64,000 bases of DNA from JAADFF01 sp013153035 (GTDB lineage: Bacteria; Coprothermobacterota; Coprothermobacteria; Coprothermobacterales; JAADFF01), in assembly GCA_026184435.1 (NCBI GenBank), contig CP046447.1; one strand, 5' to 3'. Both the position numbers and the translations under genes were made by a program. Below the pieces are notes generated by a model that saw nothing but the letters and a program-made list of their open reading frames with translations, did no database searches and was not told where the DNA came from. Positions 52,076 to 60,591 of this stretch are shown piece after piece. The first letter of the stretch is position 1. Each line of letters starts with the position of its first letter.

Positions 52076-52104
52076 TTGACAGGGTGGGGGGTTGATGATA
52101 TAAT
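52076..52104 (+). promoter_or_regulatory. Promoter of tRNA-Ala
   Basis: Consensus TTGACA (52076-52081), 17-bp spacer and TATAAT (52099-52104), followed by ACTTTTGCGAC like the tRNA-Ser promoter. Confidence 0.85.
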
Positions 52105-52123
52105 ACTTTTGCGACTTGAGGGT

Positions 52124-52198
52124 GGGGCCGTAGCGCAGTGGGAGCGCGCCTGCTTGGCATGCAGGAGGCCACGGGTTCGAATCCCGTCGGCTCCACCA
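52124..52198 (+). tRNA. tRNA-Ala (anticodon GGC)
   Basis: Acceptor GGGGCCG (52124-52130) pairs with CGGCTCC with one G-T wobble, discriminator A, encoded CCA. Anticodon stem CCTGC/GCAGG closes the loop TTGGCAT. Confidence 0.97.
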
Positions 52199-52227
52199 CC
52201 TCTTAGGAACCACCCCCTACTGATACA

Positions 52228-52257
52228 GGGGCCCACACTATGGGTCCCCATTTTTCG
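52228..52257 (+). terminator. Rho-independent terminator of tRNA-Ala
   Basis: GGGGCCCA pairs with TGGG-T-CCCC (one bulge), then ATTTTTCGTTTT. Confidence 0.8.
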
Positions 52258-52450
52258 TTTTGTAGTACCTTTTCGTTGTTAATAATTTCTGCCTCATGTT
52301 TTCTGCGTATACTAGGATTTCCATTTTGGGCTATCGGGCATGGAGTTTAGAATATCTGGAAATACATATTTCCTGATGTGGTTAATTGTTTTAAAATCGG
52401 TGAAAATGCAACAATTTGTTACATTGAATACATTTCTCTCTATGTTCTGT
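52258..52450. other. Intergenic stretch between two terminators
   Basis: About 190 bases of AT-rich DNA between the tRNA-Ala terminator and the flagellin terminator. I see no coding frame with an SD. It holds one exact inverted repeat, GGAAATA-CA-TATTTCC at 52358-52373, not tied to any promoter I can see. Confidence 0.5.
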
Positions 52451-52451
52451 A

Positions 52452-52486
52452 GAGAAAATAATAAAGGGAGGGGATTTCCCCCTCCC
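52452..52486 (-). terminator. Rho-independent terminator of flagellin
   Basis: On the minus strand a GGGAGGGG/CCCCTCCC stem is followed by TTTATTATTTTCTC. It is 36 bases after the flagellin stop. Confidence 0.88.
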
Positions 52487-52521
52487 TGACCCTGCGGGAA
52501 CGGTTATGTAATATACCGTTA

Positions 52522-53586
52522 TTATCTGAAGAGCTGAAGGACGCTCTGAGGAGCAGTGTTGGCCTGGGCGAGCATTGCTGTAGCAGTCTGCTGGAGAATC
52601 TGATCTCTTGTTGCATACAGCTGCTCTTTGGCCATGTCTGCGTTGTAAATTCTGTTCCAAGATGCCTCTACGTTGACCTGTGCAATCATGACAGTCTCTT
52701 CCTTGGCCTGCAGACGAGCCTGCAGAGCACCAATACCTGCAATCCACTCAGATGTCTTACGAATAGCTGCATCAACTTTCTGGAGTAAGACGTTGGCAGA
52801 AGCGTTTACATTGTTAGAGTCAGTTACGCCAGATATACCAGCCTCTCCGGCAACACCCAAGGAAGCATAGACGTCTGCCACAGTAAATTGGGCGGATGCA
52901 GGTGTGAGTCCTTGTGTGGAATCATAGACTTTAGCGGACACGGCAGTAGTTGTATCGTCGGCAGTTGTTATCATAATACCAAGCTTGTCTGCATTACCTG
53001 CCCAATCTGTCCAAATGGACTCATCGTTTGTAATTGTTCCGTTATTGAATACAAACTTGAACTGTCTGTCCCATGTTGTTGTCTCAAAGGAATCTGCTCC
53101 TGTTTGGAACTTGAATGTAGTAGAAGCAGAACTGGTTGTGTCTGCTGGTTTGGAGTCATCAAGCAGACCGATGTCGTTCCATCTGGTCTCGTGGGCAATA
53201 CGCACAATTTCGTGCATGTACTCTCTGACCTGCTGGGCAATAGCGAGACGCTCTTCTGTGCCCATTGTATCGTTTGCTGCCTGGGAGATCTTGTCACGGA
53301 TATCAAGGAGTAGGTCCTTGATCTTTGTCAAACCACCCTCGGCAACAGAGAGCATGTTCTTGGCATCAGAGATGTTGTCAAGGGCAACACCAAGACCACG
53401 GCTTCTTGCTTTCAATTTTACTGAAATTCTGAAGCCCGCAGGGTCGTCTGCGGCCTTGGTGATACGTACGCCTGTTGCCAGGCGCAGCTGTCTGAGAGCC
53501 AGGTCATTGTTGACCAGCTTCAGGCTGTTCAGGGCATTCATAGCCCCAATGTTAGTGTTAATACGAGTGAGATCGGCTAATGCCAT
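52522..53586 (-). CDS. fliC: Flagellin
   Basis: The filament subunit, 354 aa. The N-terminal D0/D1 helices (INTNIGAMNALNSLKLVNNDL, then RLATGVRITKAADDPAGFRIS) and C-terminal helices (AQVNVEASWNRIYNADMAKE then LAQANTAPQSVLQLFR) are conserved; the centre (~150-255) is a short variable surface region rich in T, S and A. N-terminal conservation of SLKLVNNDLALRQLRLATG is of the Thermotoga/Firmicutes kind. ATG 53586 lies seven bases after GGAGGTGA. GC content is visibly higher than in neighbouring genes, consistent with strong expression. Single gene with a sigma-28 promoter and its own terminator. Confidence 0.96.
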   Translation of the reverse strand: MALADLTRINTNIGAMNALNSLKLVNNDLALRQLRLATGVRITKAADDPAGFRISVKLKARSRGLGVALDNISDAKNMLSVAEGGLTKIKDLLLDIRDKISQAANDTMGTEERLAIAQQVREYMHEIVRIAHETRWNDIGLLDDSKPADTTSSASTTFKFQTGADSFETTTWDRQFKFVFNNGTITNDESIWTDWAGNADKLGIMITTADDTTTAVSAKVYDSTQGLTPASAQFTVADVYASLGVAGEAGISGVTDSNNVNASANVLLQKVDAAIRKTSEWIAGIGALQARLQAKEETVMIAQVNVEASWNRIYNADMAKEQLYATRDQILQQTATAMLAQANTAPQSVLQLFR

Positions 53587-53644
53587 CTCCACTCACCTCC
53601 GTCCATGGATTGATAGTCTCCCCATCCTTGGGGAGCCATTATTA

Positions 53645-53670
53645 TTATCGGAGGAACTCTTCAATATTTA
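53645..53670 (-). promoter_or_regulatory. Sigma-28 (FliA/SigD) promoter of flagellin
   Basis: Minus strand TAAA (53670-53667), 15 bp, CCGATAA (53651-53645), a near-exact fit to TAAA-N15-GCCGATAA. The ~50-base leader contains a stable CTCCCC/GGGGAG hairpin around 53618-53635. Confidence 0.85.
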
Positions 53671-53711
53671 ATACCCCTGAGTTAGAATATAGACATGTGG
53701 AGGTGATAGGT

Positions 53712-54395
53712 GTGAAAGTAATGGTAGGCGATAATGTTTTGGAGCTTAGTGATAAGCTGTCTATTAAAACACCACTTGGTGTCTATGATGGATATGTTCT
53801 TGATATGATGTCTTCTTCCTCTGCCGGTGTGATTGCTGCGGAGGTGGATGGTGGTGTACTTATTATCAAAGGAGGCACTGTTGATGATATAGCTATTCGT
53901 GGATATATAGATATTCTTGTCCTTGACAGTGTACAAGTTGCTTATTTAGAGGCAAAGGTTGGACAGATGATCTTTATGGGGAGTGCTGTGGAGAGGGCGC
54001 AAGTTCAGGTGTCTGATGTTTTAGAGATATCTCGTAGTAGTGTTGCGAATATAGATATTGTAGCAGAGCATCTCAAGCATTTTCATGTACGACATAGCGA
54101 TATAGCGAATCTTATTTTAAAAACAGATAAGATAGATAGTTTGATTCTGTATGGTACACGTAAAAAGCCTATAAACATTAATGGGGGCAAATGGGAGATA
54201 GGTGCAGTGGATACGATGTGGGTTAGTGGTAATCAGCTTTGGGATAAAGGCTTTAGATTAGAGATAGATCATTACAGACATTTCTTAGGTGAGAGCCTAA
54301 AATATGTAGAACTCAAAGATGCCTATGTTTCCAGATGGCTGGAAATGTTGATAGCATATAGAGATGTAGAGAGAGAGTTTTCTGAACTCTTGTAA
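53712..54395 (+). CDS. Predicted beta-solenoid protein, unknown family
   Basis: A 227-aa soluble protein. The central ~120 residues show short alternating hydrophobic strands every ~10-20 residues (for example DILVLDSVQVAYLEAKVGQMI, split motifs VLEISRSSVANIDIVAEHL and HSDIANLILKTDKIDSLILYG), a pattern seen in beta-helices such as bactofilins and pentapeptide-like proteins. The C-terminal ~50 residues are helical. No signal peptide. GTG 53712 has GGAGGTG six bases upstream. It is divergent from flagellin and shares its upstream region, so a motility link is possible but unproven. Confidence 0.65.
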   Translation: MKVMVGDNVLELSDKLSIKTPLGVYDGYVLDMMSSSSAGVIAAEVDGGVLIIKGGTVDDIAIRGYIDILVLDSVQVAYLEAKVGQMIFMGSAVERAQVQVSDVLEISRSSVANIDIVAEHLKHFHVRHSDIANLILKTDKIDSLILYGTRKKPININGGKWEIGAVDTMWVSGNQLWDKGFRLEIDHYRHFLGESLKYVELKDAYVSRWLEMLIAYRDVEREFSELL

Positions 54396-54410
54396 GGGGA
54401 GGGGATAAAA

Positions 54411-55646
54411 ATGATAGACAGAGAAGTTTTGAGACAATGGTTTGAAGACCATAAGATGGAGGCTGCTCAGGTTCTTATGGATTTCATCAAAACGGCCCCT
54501 GTTAACCCTCGTAGTGGTGAGGGAGGTAAGGGAGAAATTGAAGCTGCCAAGGTGCTTAGCGGTTATCTTGAGAAGTGGGGTTTTGAGGTAAACCGTATAG
54601 ATGCAGAAGATCCTGAGTTTGGTCCAAGACCTAATATATGGACTGTTCTTGAAGGTGAAGACACATCAAAGACTGTATGGCTTATTGGTCATATGGATGT
54701 GGTCTCTCCTGGTGACCTTTCTCAATGGGATACAGATCCATTTGAGCCTGTTATGACAGAAGACGGTTGGATTATAGGTAGAGGCTCTGAAGACAATGGA
54801 CAGGGTATTGTATCCAGTATGTTTGCACTAAGGGCTATGAAAGAACTGGACATTAAGCCTAAATACAATGTTGCCGTGTTGCTGGTTGCCGATGAAGAGA
54901 CAGGTTCAGATTATGGCCTTGCCTACCTTGTGAAAAAAGGTCTGTTTAAAGAAATTGATATGGCTATTGTTCCCGATGGTGGTACACCCGATGGTCACTT
55001 TATTGAAGTGGCTGAGAAATCTATTCTGTGGCTACGCTTCACTGTGAAGGGCAAGCAAGCACATGCTTCCATGCCACCGGCTGGTGTTAATGCCAGAAGG
55101 GCAGCATCTTACCTTGCTGTGTATTTGGATGAGTATCTTCACGATGTCTATGCTGATAGGGATAACCTCTTTGAACCACCATATTCTACATTTGAGCTGA
55201 CAAAGATAGAATCCAATGTAGATAGTGTTAATATCATTCCCGGCAAAGATGTATTTTACATGGATATGCGTATACTTCCCCAGTGGAAACTTGATGATAT
55301 TATCGACGATGTGTATTCCATAGTTAGCAAGGTGGAGTACGAGTTTAAAGTGTCAATTTCTGTTGATGTTGTTCAGAGAAATGATGCTGCACCCCCCACA
55401 TCTCCCGATGCTGAGATTGTGAGAAGGCTGAAAAAGGCGATAGAAATAGATAGAAATATAACCCCTGTTGTTGGTGGTATTGGTGGAGGCACAGTGGCTG
55501 CTCATCTAAGAGAGGTTGGTGTGGATAGTGTTGTATGGGCAACAATAGAAGAGTTTGCGCATCAGCCTAACGAGAGGGCACATATAGATAATCTTATTGG
55601 TGACGCACGCACATTTGTGCTCACACTAACACTTGATGAGTTTTAA
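54411..55646 (+). CDS. M20 family metallopeptidase
   Basis: A 411-aa two-domain zinc peptidase/deacylase of the ArgE/DapE/CPG2 group. Metal and catalytic residues: GHMDVVSPG (H, D), GRGSEDNGQG (D), ADEETGSDYGL (catalytic E and ligand E), VPDGG (D) and EFAHQPNERAH (H) at the C-terminus. The dimerisation/lid domain spans about 205-320 with KGKQAHASMPPAGVNA. It resembles the M20 diaminopimelate or dipeptidase-like enzymes; substrate unknown. ATG 54411 has AGGGGAGGGG upstream. Alanine racemase follows by 12 bases. Confidence 0.92.
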   Translation: MIDREVLRQWFEDHKMEAAQVLMDFIKTAPVNPRSGEGGKGEIEAAKVLSGYLEKWGFEVNRIDAEDPEFGPRPNIWTVLEGEDTSKTVWLIGHMDVVSPGDLSQWDTDPFEPVMTEDGWIIGRGSEDNGQGIVSSMFALRAMKELDIKPKYNVAVLLVADEETGSDYGLAYLVKKGLFKEIDMAIVPDGGTPDGHFIEVAEKSILWLRFTVKGKQAHASMPPAGVNARRAASYLAVYLDEYLHDVYADRDNLFEPPYSTFELTKIESNVDSVNIIPGKDVFYMDMRILPQWKLDDIIDDVYSIVSKVEYEFKVSISVDVVQRNDAAPPTSPDAEIVRRLKKAIEIDRNITPVVGGIGGGTVAAHLREVGVDSVVWATIEEFAHQPNERAHIDNLIGDARTFVLTLTLDEF

Positions 55647-55658
55647 GGAGGGTGCCAT

Positions 55659-56726
55659 TTGCAGGTATACATAGATTTACATGCACTGATTCACAATGCG
55701 AGATATATATTAAGTAAAACCGGTGATAAACAGGTTGCTGCTGTTGTTAAGGGAGATGCCTATGGTCATAGTATCTCCCTTGTTGTTCCTACACTTGTAT
55801 CACTCGGTATCACTCGTTTTGTGGTGTCTAACCTTAAAGAGGCATATGCCGTATGGAATTTAGGTGCCCAGTGGATACTTGTTTTACACCCGTCACTAGA
55901 AGATATTAAAGAGCTTGAGTATTTGCCTGCACCGCTAAATAGTGCTATTCGCATAGCTGTATGGGATTTTTCAATACTTGATATTGTTCCCCATCATGTG
56001 CCTGTGCATATTGCACTCTCAACAGGATTTGGTCTTGGATTAGAAGAGATACCGGATAAGTTTTCTAACATTTATGTTGAAGGAATTATGGGGCATATGC
56101 CATTTTTAGATGACACATATGATCATCAAATACTTCGTGAGAAAATATATCAGTCTTTCGTTGATAGTGCTAAATATTATGCGGAGAAACACCATATTCC
56201 CGAAATACATCTTTGTAATAGCGCCACACTTTTTTATTTGAGTGGTTGTAAAGACACGACAATGGTTAGAACAGGTGTTGGTATTTATGGATACATAGAG
56301 GCCAGTAGTAGTAGACCAGAGTTAAAACCTGTAATGTACCAGGTTGGTGAGATTATTTCCATTAAAGATGTAAAGAAAGGTGATACGGTGTTTTATGGTA
56401 ATGTTGCGGAAAACAATATGACGATTGCATTTGTAAGAGCAGGTTATGGTGATGGCTATGCAGGAGGTCATTATGCGTATCATGTTGGTAGCAAACAATA
56501 CATTTCCCGGGTATTCGATTTAACCATGAATGTGACGGCATTTGATGTATCTGGTGTCAGTGCCAAAGTGGGGGAGAAGCTCTTGCTCTTGGGGAATAAA
56601 GCTAGGATTAGAGCCGATGAGGTTGGTAAACAAACTGGTGTTTCTACAGAAAAAGTTTTAACGAAGGCAGGACTATCCCGTAGGATAGTCCTGCCTGAGG
56701 ATATTAAAGACCTCTTACAATCATAA
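55659..56726 (+). CDS. alr: Alanine racemase
   Basis: Interconverts L- and D-alanine for peptidoglycan. The 355-aa protein has the PLP lysine K31 in AAVVKGDAYGH (canonical VKANAYGHG), RTGVGIYGY (~204-212) and the catalytic Tyr263 in RAGYGDGYAGG. The barrel is complete and the C-terminal beta domain follows. The start is TTG 55659 with GGAGGG six bases upstream. Its last 23 bases overlap the convergent TPR gene, and its 3' end holds the hairpin that may terminate that operon. Confidence 0.93.
   Translation: MQVYIDLHALIHNARYILSKTGDKQVAAVVKGDAYGHSISLVVPTLVSLGITRFVVSNLKEAYAVWNLGAQWILVLHPSLEDIKELEYLPAPLNSAIRIAVWDFSILDIVPHHVPVHIALSTGFGLGLEEIPDKFSNIYVEGIMGHMPFLDDTYDHQILREKIYQSFVDSAKYYAEKHHIPEIHLCNSATLFYLSGCKDTTMVRTGVGIYGYIEASSSRPELKPVMYQVGEIISIKDVKKGDTVFYGNVAENNMTIAFVRAGYGDGYAGGHYAYHVGSKQYISRVFDLTMNVTAFDVSGVSAKVGEKLLLLGNKARIRADEVGKQTGVSTEKVLTKAGLSRRIVLPEDIKDLLQS
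56651..56695 (-). terminator. Candidate terminator of the Mrp operon inside alr
   Basis: A perfect 13-bp stem with a CGTA loop (56666-56695) lies just past the TPR gene stop on the minus strand, entirely within the alr coding region. The minus strand reads TTCGTTAAAACTTTTT after it, an imperfect T-tract. Confidence 0.65.
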
Positions 56727-58107
56727 CAGGAGTTTGCTGATCTTGGTTACCAGCGGGGTTATCCATAAGCACATCTTCAAGAAGTTTTCTATCAACACCA
56801 TCAGATGCTCCAACAACCCATGCACCGGTGAGGTCATTGGCATCAACAATAGCTGCTTCAAGGCCTGTTACCTCTTTAATTTTCATAGCCACGGCATCAG
56901 AATCTTCAGGACCTAAGATGATGTAGTAATCATATGGTGCCAAACTGGCTGGCATATCGTCTATAAGGGCAGCCTGGTCACCGGCTGTTTTATAGAACAT
57001 ACCTCTTTTACCTGTCAGTCTGCCTATGGCACCATATATTGCTGCCTTTAGTATAGGTAGGGTTCCCGTTTCTTCTATAAGTACTTGCATAGCCATAGGG
57101 TTGGCAAGTGGGGCAAGGAGTGCAAATGGTTCGCCGTGATGTTCTTTAAGACTGTGGAAGGGATTGCGTTTTTCTACGAATGATGCTAACAGCCAAGCTA
57201 GAGGGCCATAACCTACACCGTCGGCCATGTAAAACATACCCTCAGTGATGGCCGCCACACATGATGCTATTACAATAATATCTCCGTCTTGCCTTATATT
57301 TCTTGTGTATAGATCTGCTATGTCCCATATTTCGTCTCTTTCATCAACGATCTTTGTCTTTATAGGTATCTTTTCTACGTGTGGGTATTTTTGTTTAACC
57401 TCGGCAACCCATTTATGCTCTCTGGCATCTATTTTTACGCCAAATATGTCTTCGTACATCTGCCTTAGTTTGTAGTACTTGGGAGATACGGCTATGCCCA
57501 TTTCCATAACATGTTTTGCCTTATCCTCCATACCTTTGATGAGGTATATTGTGGCGAGGTTGATAAAGTCGCTTTCGTAAAAGTTGGATGGGGTTAAAGC
57601 CAAAAATCTTTCATATAGCTCAAGTGCTCTATCGATTTCTTCTCTTTCCATATACACCTTGGTTAACCTTTTATATACGTAACGGGCTGGATCAATAGTG
57701 CTTTTCGTAATTTCATCTTCCATTTCGAGAATTTCCTCCCATATTTCTATACCCTTGTCTTTTTCGTCTACAAAGAAGTAATACAGGTCTCCGAGGAATA
57801 TGCGAGCCCATAAGTTAGAAGGTTGTATTTTAATATATCTACGATATAGCTCTATTGCCAGGTTTTCTTTTTGTTCTTTTAATAGAAAGAAAGCATATAA
57901 TCTCGTAAGTCTTGCATCAGGTTCCATGTCAAGGTGCTTTTTAACGGCTCTTTTGGCTAATTCATGATGTCCTTTTTTCCACAAGTATCTTGCACCGCGA
58001 TAGATAATGTAGGGATTATCTACATAACCACTTGTGATATAACGAGCATATTTTTTGTCGGCTAATTTTTTCTGCCCTATAAAGTCAAGCATCTTGCCAT
58101 ATATCAC
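56704..58107 (-). CDS. TPR protein fused to F420 ligase-like domain
   Basis: A 467-aa protein. Residues ~1-230 are helical TPR-like repeats (ALELYERFLALTPSNF, LAIELYRRYIKIQPSN). From ~245 the protein resembles F420-0:L-glutamate ligase-type proteins (PF01996/COG1478): DIADLYTRNIRQDGDIIVIAS, then AAIVDANDLTGAWVVGAS and the end DNPAGNQDQQTPVMIVRGL. The family's known enzyme adds glutamate to F420 in archaea, but bacterial relatives exist without F420. GTG 58107 has GAGGTG seven bases upstream, overlapping the mrpD stop. It is the last gene of the antiporter operon. Confidence 0.75.
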   Translation of the reverse strand: MIYGKMLDFIGQKKLADKKYARYITSGYVDNPYIIYRGARYLWKKGHHELAKRAVKKHLDMEPDARLTRLYAFFLLKEQKENLAIELYRRYIKIQPSNLWARIFLGDLYYFFVDEKDKGIEIWEEILEMEDEITKSTIDPARYVYKRLTKVYMEREEIDRALELYERFLALTPSNFYESDFINLATIYLIKGMEDKAKHVMEMGIAVSPKYYKLRQMYEDIFGVKIDAREHKWVAEVKQKYPHVEKIPIKTKIVDERDEIWDIADLYTRNIRQDGDIIVIASCVAAITEGMFYMADGVGYGPLAWLLASFVEKRNPFHSLKEHHGEPFALLAPLANPMAMQVLIEETGTLPILKAAIYGAIGRLTGKRGMFYKTAGDQAALIDDMPASLAPYDYYIILGPEDSDAVAMKIKEVTGLEAAIVDANDLTGAWVVGASDGVDRKLLEDVLMDNPAGNQDQQTPVMIVRGL

Positions 58108-58113
58108 TTTGTA

Positions 58114-59577
58114 TCACCTCTGAATGTATAGGATTGCCCACATACTTATTAGTGTGAGCATATACTCAATTACCATAATATCAAGTTTTTCGAGTATTCT
58201 TGGTATATGTTTAGGATGAAGCATCAGGAAGATGGCAAGACCTATCGCTATAACAATGAAGCTTTCGATTAATGCCCACGAAGATAGAGCATAATTTATG
58301 TATTTGATACCAACAAAAACTGTGATGGTTGCGAAAATGAGATAATGGGAGGGGATTTTTAAAATGCTCTTTCTGTAGCCAATGCTAGCTAGCTTCGCCA
58401 TGCTGGCTACTGTACCAATGGATGCCAGTATCAACGCTATTTTTCCATATAATGGCATATGGTGGATAATGATGCTCTTGCTTATAAAACCGCTAAATAG
58501 AGGTACTCCGGCTATACCTAATATGCCAATGAGTAAAAATATGTATCTGTACATAGGAAATTTAGCATGTTTTAGAGCTTTGATGTCATAATGTCCAGTT
58601 TCTTCTACCTGATCGCCAACGGTAAAGAACAGTAGCGACTTAAATATACCGTGGTTAAATGCATGTAGAGAACCGTATATAGGACCACCGGCAAGTACAT
58701 ATCCCATCTGAGATATGGTGTGAAATGCTAGTATACGCTTGACGTTAGATTCATTGTATGCAAGGATAACACCTATGAGTGCTGACAGTAGGGCTATAAA
58801 AGTTATGGGAATGTAGGCATGTTTTAGTATTGGGGTGCTAGTGAGCCTAAAGATGACAATGCTCCCCATTTTCACGAAGCTACCAGACAGTATGGCGGAT
58901 ACCTCTGTTGGAGCGAGGCTATGAGCTGCAGGTAACCACATGGAAACGGGAAATACGCCAGATTTTAATAGCAAAGGAACGATGAGCATAGATGCTATAA
59001 TTGGCGAGATTTCGCCACTTATGCGGGTAATATCTAGTGTTCCTGTATGCATATAAATAAGTCCTACGGCTGTAAGATACATGGTAAAAGCAAAGTAGCT
59101 AATCATGAGATACTTAAGTGATGCCCATAGATGTTTCCAGTTTTCTTTCATTGCAATAAGGATGTAAGCGATGATAGAAGAAAGCTCTAACATGACATAT
59201 ATATTAAAAAGGTCAAGTGTAATGGCTGATGTATTGAGGGTTGATAGCAATATACTGGTGAGAAAGTAAAACAGGGGAGGATAGTTCTTCTTAAACGAAG
59301 AAATCCAACTTGTTCCTATCACGGTAACAAATAGAAGAGTGTATATAAGTGATAGGTTATCAAAGCGTAAATGAATGCCTCTTAGTATCCATCCACCTGT
59401 GTATTCATCCATTGGCATGGCAAGCATGAGTTTGTAAATAATAAGTAGGTCCAAGAGAACTGTAAGAGTTGCCAATATCTTATGTATTACCTTTGTTCTG
59501 AAAAGCAAAAATAATGGTGCAAATAACATGGGTACCAAAGTCAAAAGTGAAGGATAGACATGAATATCAATGCTCAC
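58114..59577 (-). CDS. mrpD: Mrp-type antiporter subunit D (NuoL/M/N-like)
   Basis: A 487-aa polytopic membrane protein with about 14 spans, homologous to the proton-pumping subunits of complex I. Features: the LELSSIIAYILIA region with the essential Glu in helix 5, the discontinuous helix LLLKSGVFPVSMWLPAAHSLAPTEVSAILSG (split here; Lys and His conserved), and FHTISQMGYVLAGGPIYGSLHAFNHGIFKSLLFFTVG. It exchanges Na+ for H+ as part of the Mrp complex. GTG 59577 has AGGAGG nine bases upstream and overlaps mrpC by 11 bases. Confidence 0.93.
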   Translation of the reverse strand: MSIDIHVYPSLLTLVPMLFAPLFLLFRTKVIHKILATLTVLLDLLIIYKLMLAMPMDEYTGGWILRGIHLRFDNLSLIYTLLFVTVIGTSWISSFKKNYPPLFYFLTSILLSTLNTSAITLDLFNIYVMLELSSIIAYILIAMKENWKHLWASLKYLMISYFAFTMYLTAVGLIYMHTGTLDITRISGEISPIIASMLIVPLLLKSGVFPVSMWLPAAHSLAPTEVSAILSGSFVKMGSIVIFRLTSTPILKHAYIPITFIALLSALIGVILAYNESNVKRILAFHTISQMGYVLAGGPIYGSLHAFNHGIFKSLLFFTVGDQVEETGHYDIKALKHAKFPMYRYIFLLIGILGIAGVPLFSGFISKSIIIHHMPLYGKIALILASIGTVASMAKLASIGYRKSILKIPSHYLIFATITVFVGIKYINYALSSWALIESFIVIAIGLAIFLMLHPKHIPRILEKLDIMVIEYMLTLISMWAILYIQR

Positions 59578-59905
59578 GGTCTATATCCTCCTGAAGTTTT
59601 TTACTGCTTAGAGTTCCTTTTTTGAGACTTATTAACATGGTGAAGACCAGTGCCAGTGACATAGTTGCAAAACCAATAACAATAGAGGTAATGATAACAG
59701 CTTGTGGTAAGGGGTCAGCATATGGACCATTGGTATTAAGAATTGCTGGTATGCGATGCTTTAGTCCTGCAATAGATACAAACAATACTACAACTCCGGC
59801 ATTCATAATACCTAGAGATAGGAGCTTTAAGAGTATATTGTCTTTCCAAATTATGCCAATGCCACCTATAGCAAATATTACAACGGCTATGGCAATGTAA
59901 ATCAT
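59567..59905 (-). CDS. mrpC: Mrp-type antiporter subunit C (NuoK-like)
   Basis: A 112-aa protein with three membrane spans, homologous to NuoK. LKLLSLGIMNAGVVVLFVS and PLPQAVIITSIVIGFATMSLALVF are the hallmarks of MrpC/MbhG. The ATG shares its A with the mrpB stop (TGATG), and GGGGGT lies upstream. The last residues (KKLQEDIDREH) extend into mrpD. Confidence 0.93.
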   Translation of the reverse strand: MIYIAIAVVIFAIGGIGIIWKDNILLKLLSLGIMNAGVVVLFVSIAGLKHRIPAILNTNGPYADPLPQAVIITSIVIGFATMSLALVFTMLISLKKGTLSSKKLQEDIDREH

Positions 59906-60591
59906 CAGAATACCCCCCTATGCTTGATGAATGTCTGGGCTATTGTAACGGCACCAATAAGCACCTTGATGCCTATCAGTGTATCAACTATAGAAATGAT
60001 TCCACCGCTGACAATGTGTCCTGGTGTTCCAAGTGGAAGGAAATTCTTCATGGGATACATGCCTATAAAGATGGGAAGAAGCACCAGCGCAAATATAGTT
60101 GCAAGAATGCACATTTCCCATATAGCCATATATGTGTGGTTGAATTCTTTTTCTATATCTTCCATTGGCATGGTAAGAAACACTAAAACGGCTCCTGTAG
60201 CACCGACGATACCACCAACAAATCCTCCACCTGCACTAATATGTCCGGCAACCGCTATATACATACCCGTAATGAGAGACGCTCCAAATATAAGATCTGT
60301 ATATATGATAATAGCCTTTTCCCGCATGGGTTTGTGTTGTTCCAAAGTTGGCATATGCCCCAATAGATGTACAACTCCCTGTACTGCAACAGTAAATACC
60401 AATATCTCAAAGAGCGTATCAAAGAGTCTGTATCCCAAGTAATAAGCTGCTATGACATTGATAGCGCCCGTATCTTTGACTGCTCCTGTAACATTGTCAG
60501 GTTGAATATATGATATGGTTTCAGCTGATATAAGAAGCATGACAATAAACATGCCAAATAATATAACTGATATCAACCTAATATTCTTCAT
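59905..60591 (-). CDS. mrpB: Mrp-type antiporter subunit B (MnhB domain)
   Basis: A 228-aa membrane protein. The second half is the MnhB domain (GASLITGMYIAVAGHISAGGGFVGGIVGATGAVLVFL, given in parts, and GHIVSGGIISIVDTLIGIKVLIG). The first ~95 residues contain an extra membrane hairpin with TLFEILVFTVAVQGVVHLLG, which corresponds to the C-terminal part of MrpA/MbhE fused to MrpB, as in MbhF-like proteins. ATG 60591 has AGGTG six bases upstream and overlaps the previous gene by 14 bases; GTG 60600 is an alternative. Confidence 0.88.
   Translation of the reverse strand: MKNIRLISVILFGMFIVMLLISAETISYIQPDNVTGAVKDTGAINVIAAYYLGYRLFDTLFEILVFTVAVQGVVHLLGHMPTLEQHKPMREKAIIIYTDLIFGASLITGMYIAVAGHISAGGGFVGGIVGATGAVLVFLTMPMEDIEKEFNHTYMAIWEMCILATIFALVLLPIFIGMYPMKNFLPLGTPGHIVSGGIISIVDTLIGIKVLIGAVTIAQTFIKHRGVF

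Noticed and set aside
52358..52373. Perfect inverted repeat GGAAATA-CA-TATTTCC
   Set aside because: It lies between two terminators with no promoter beside it. A 7-bp arm in AT-rich DNA can arise by chance.
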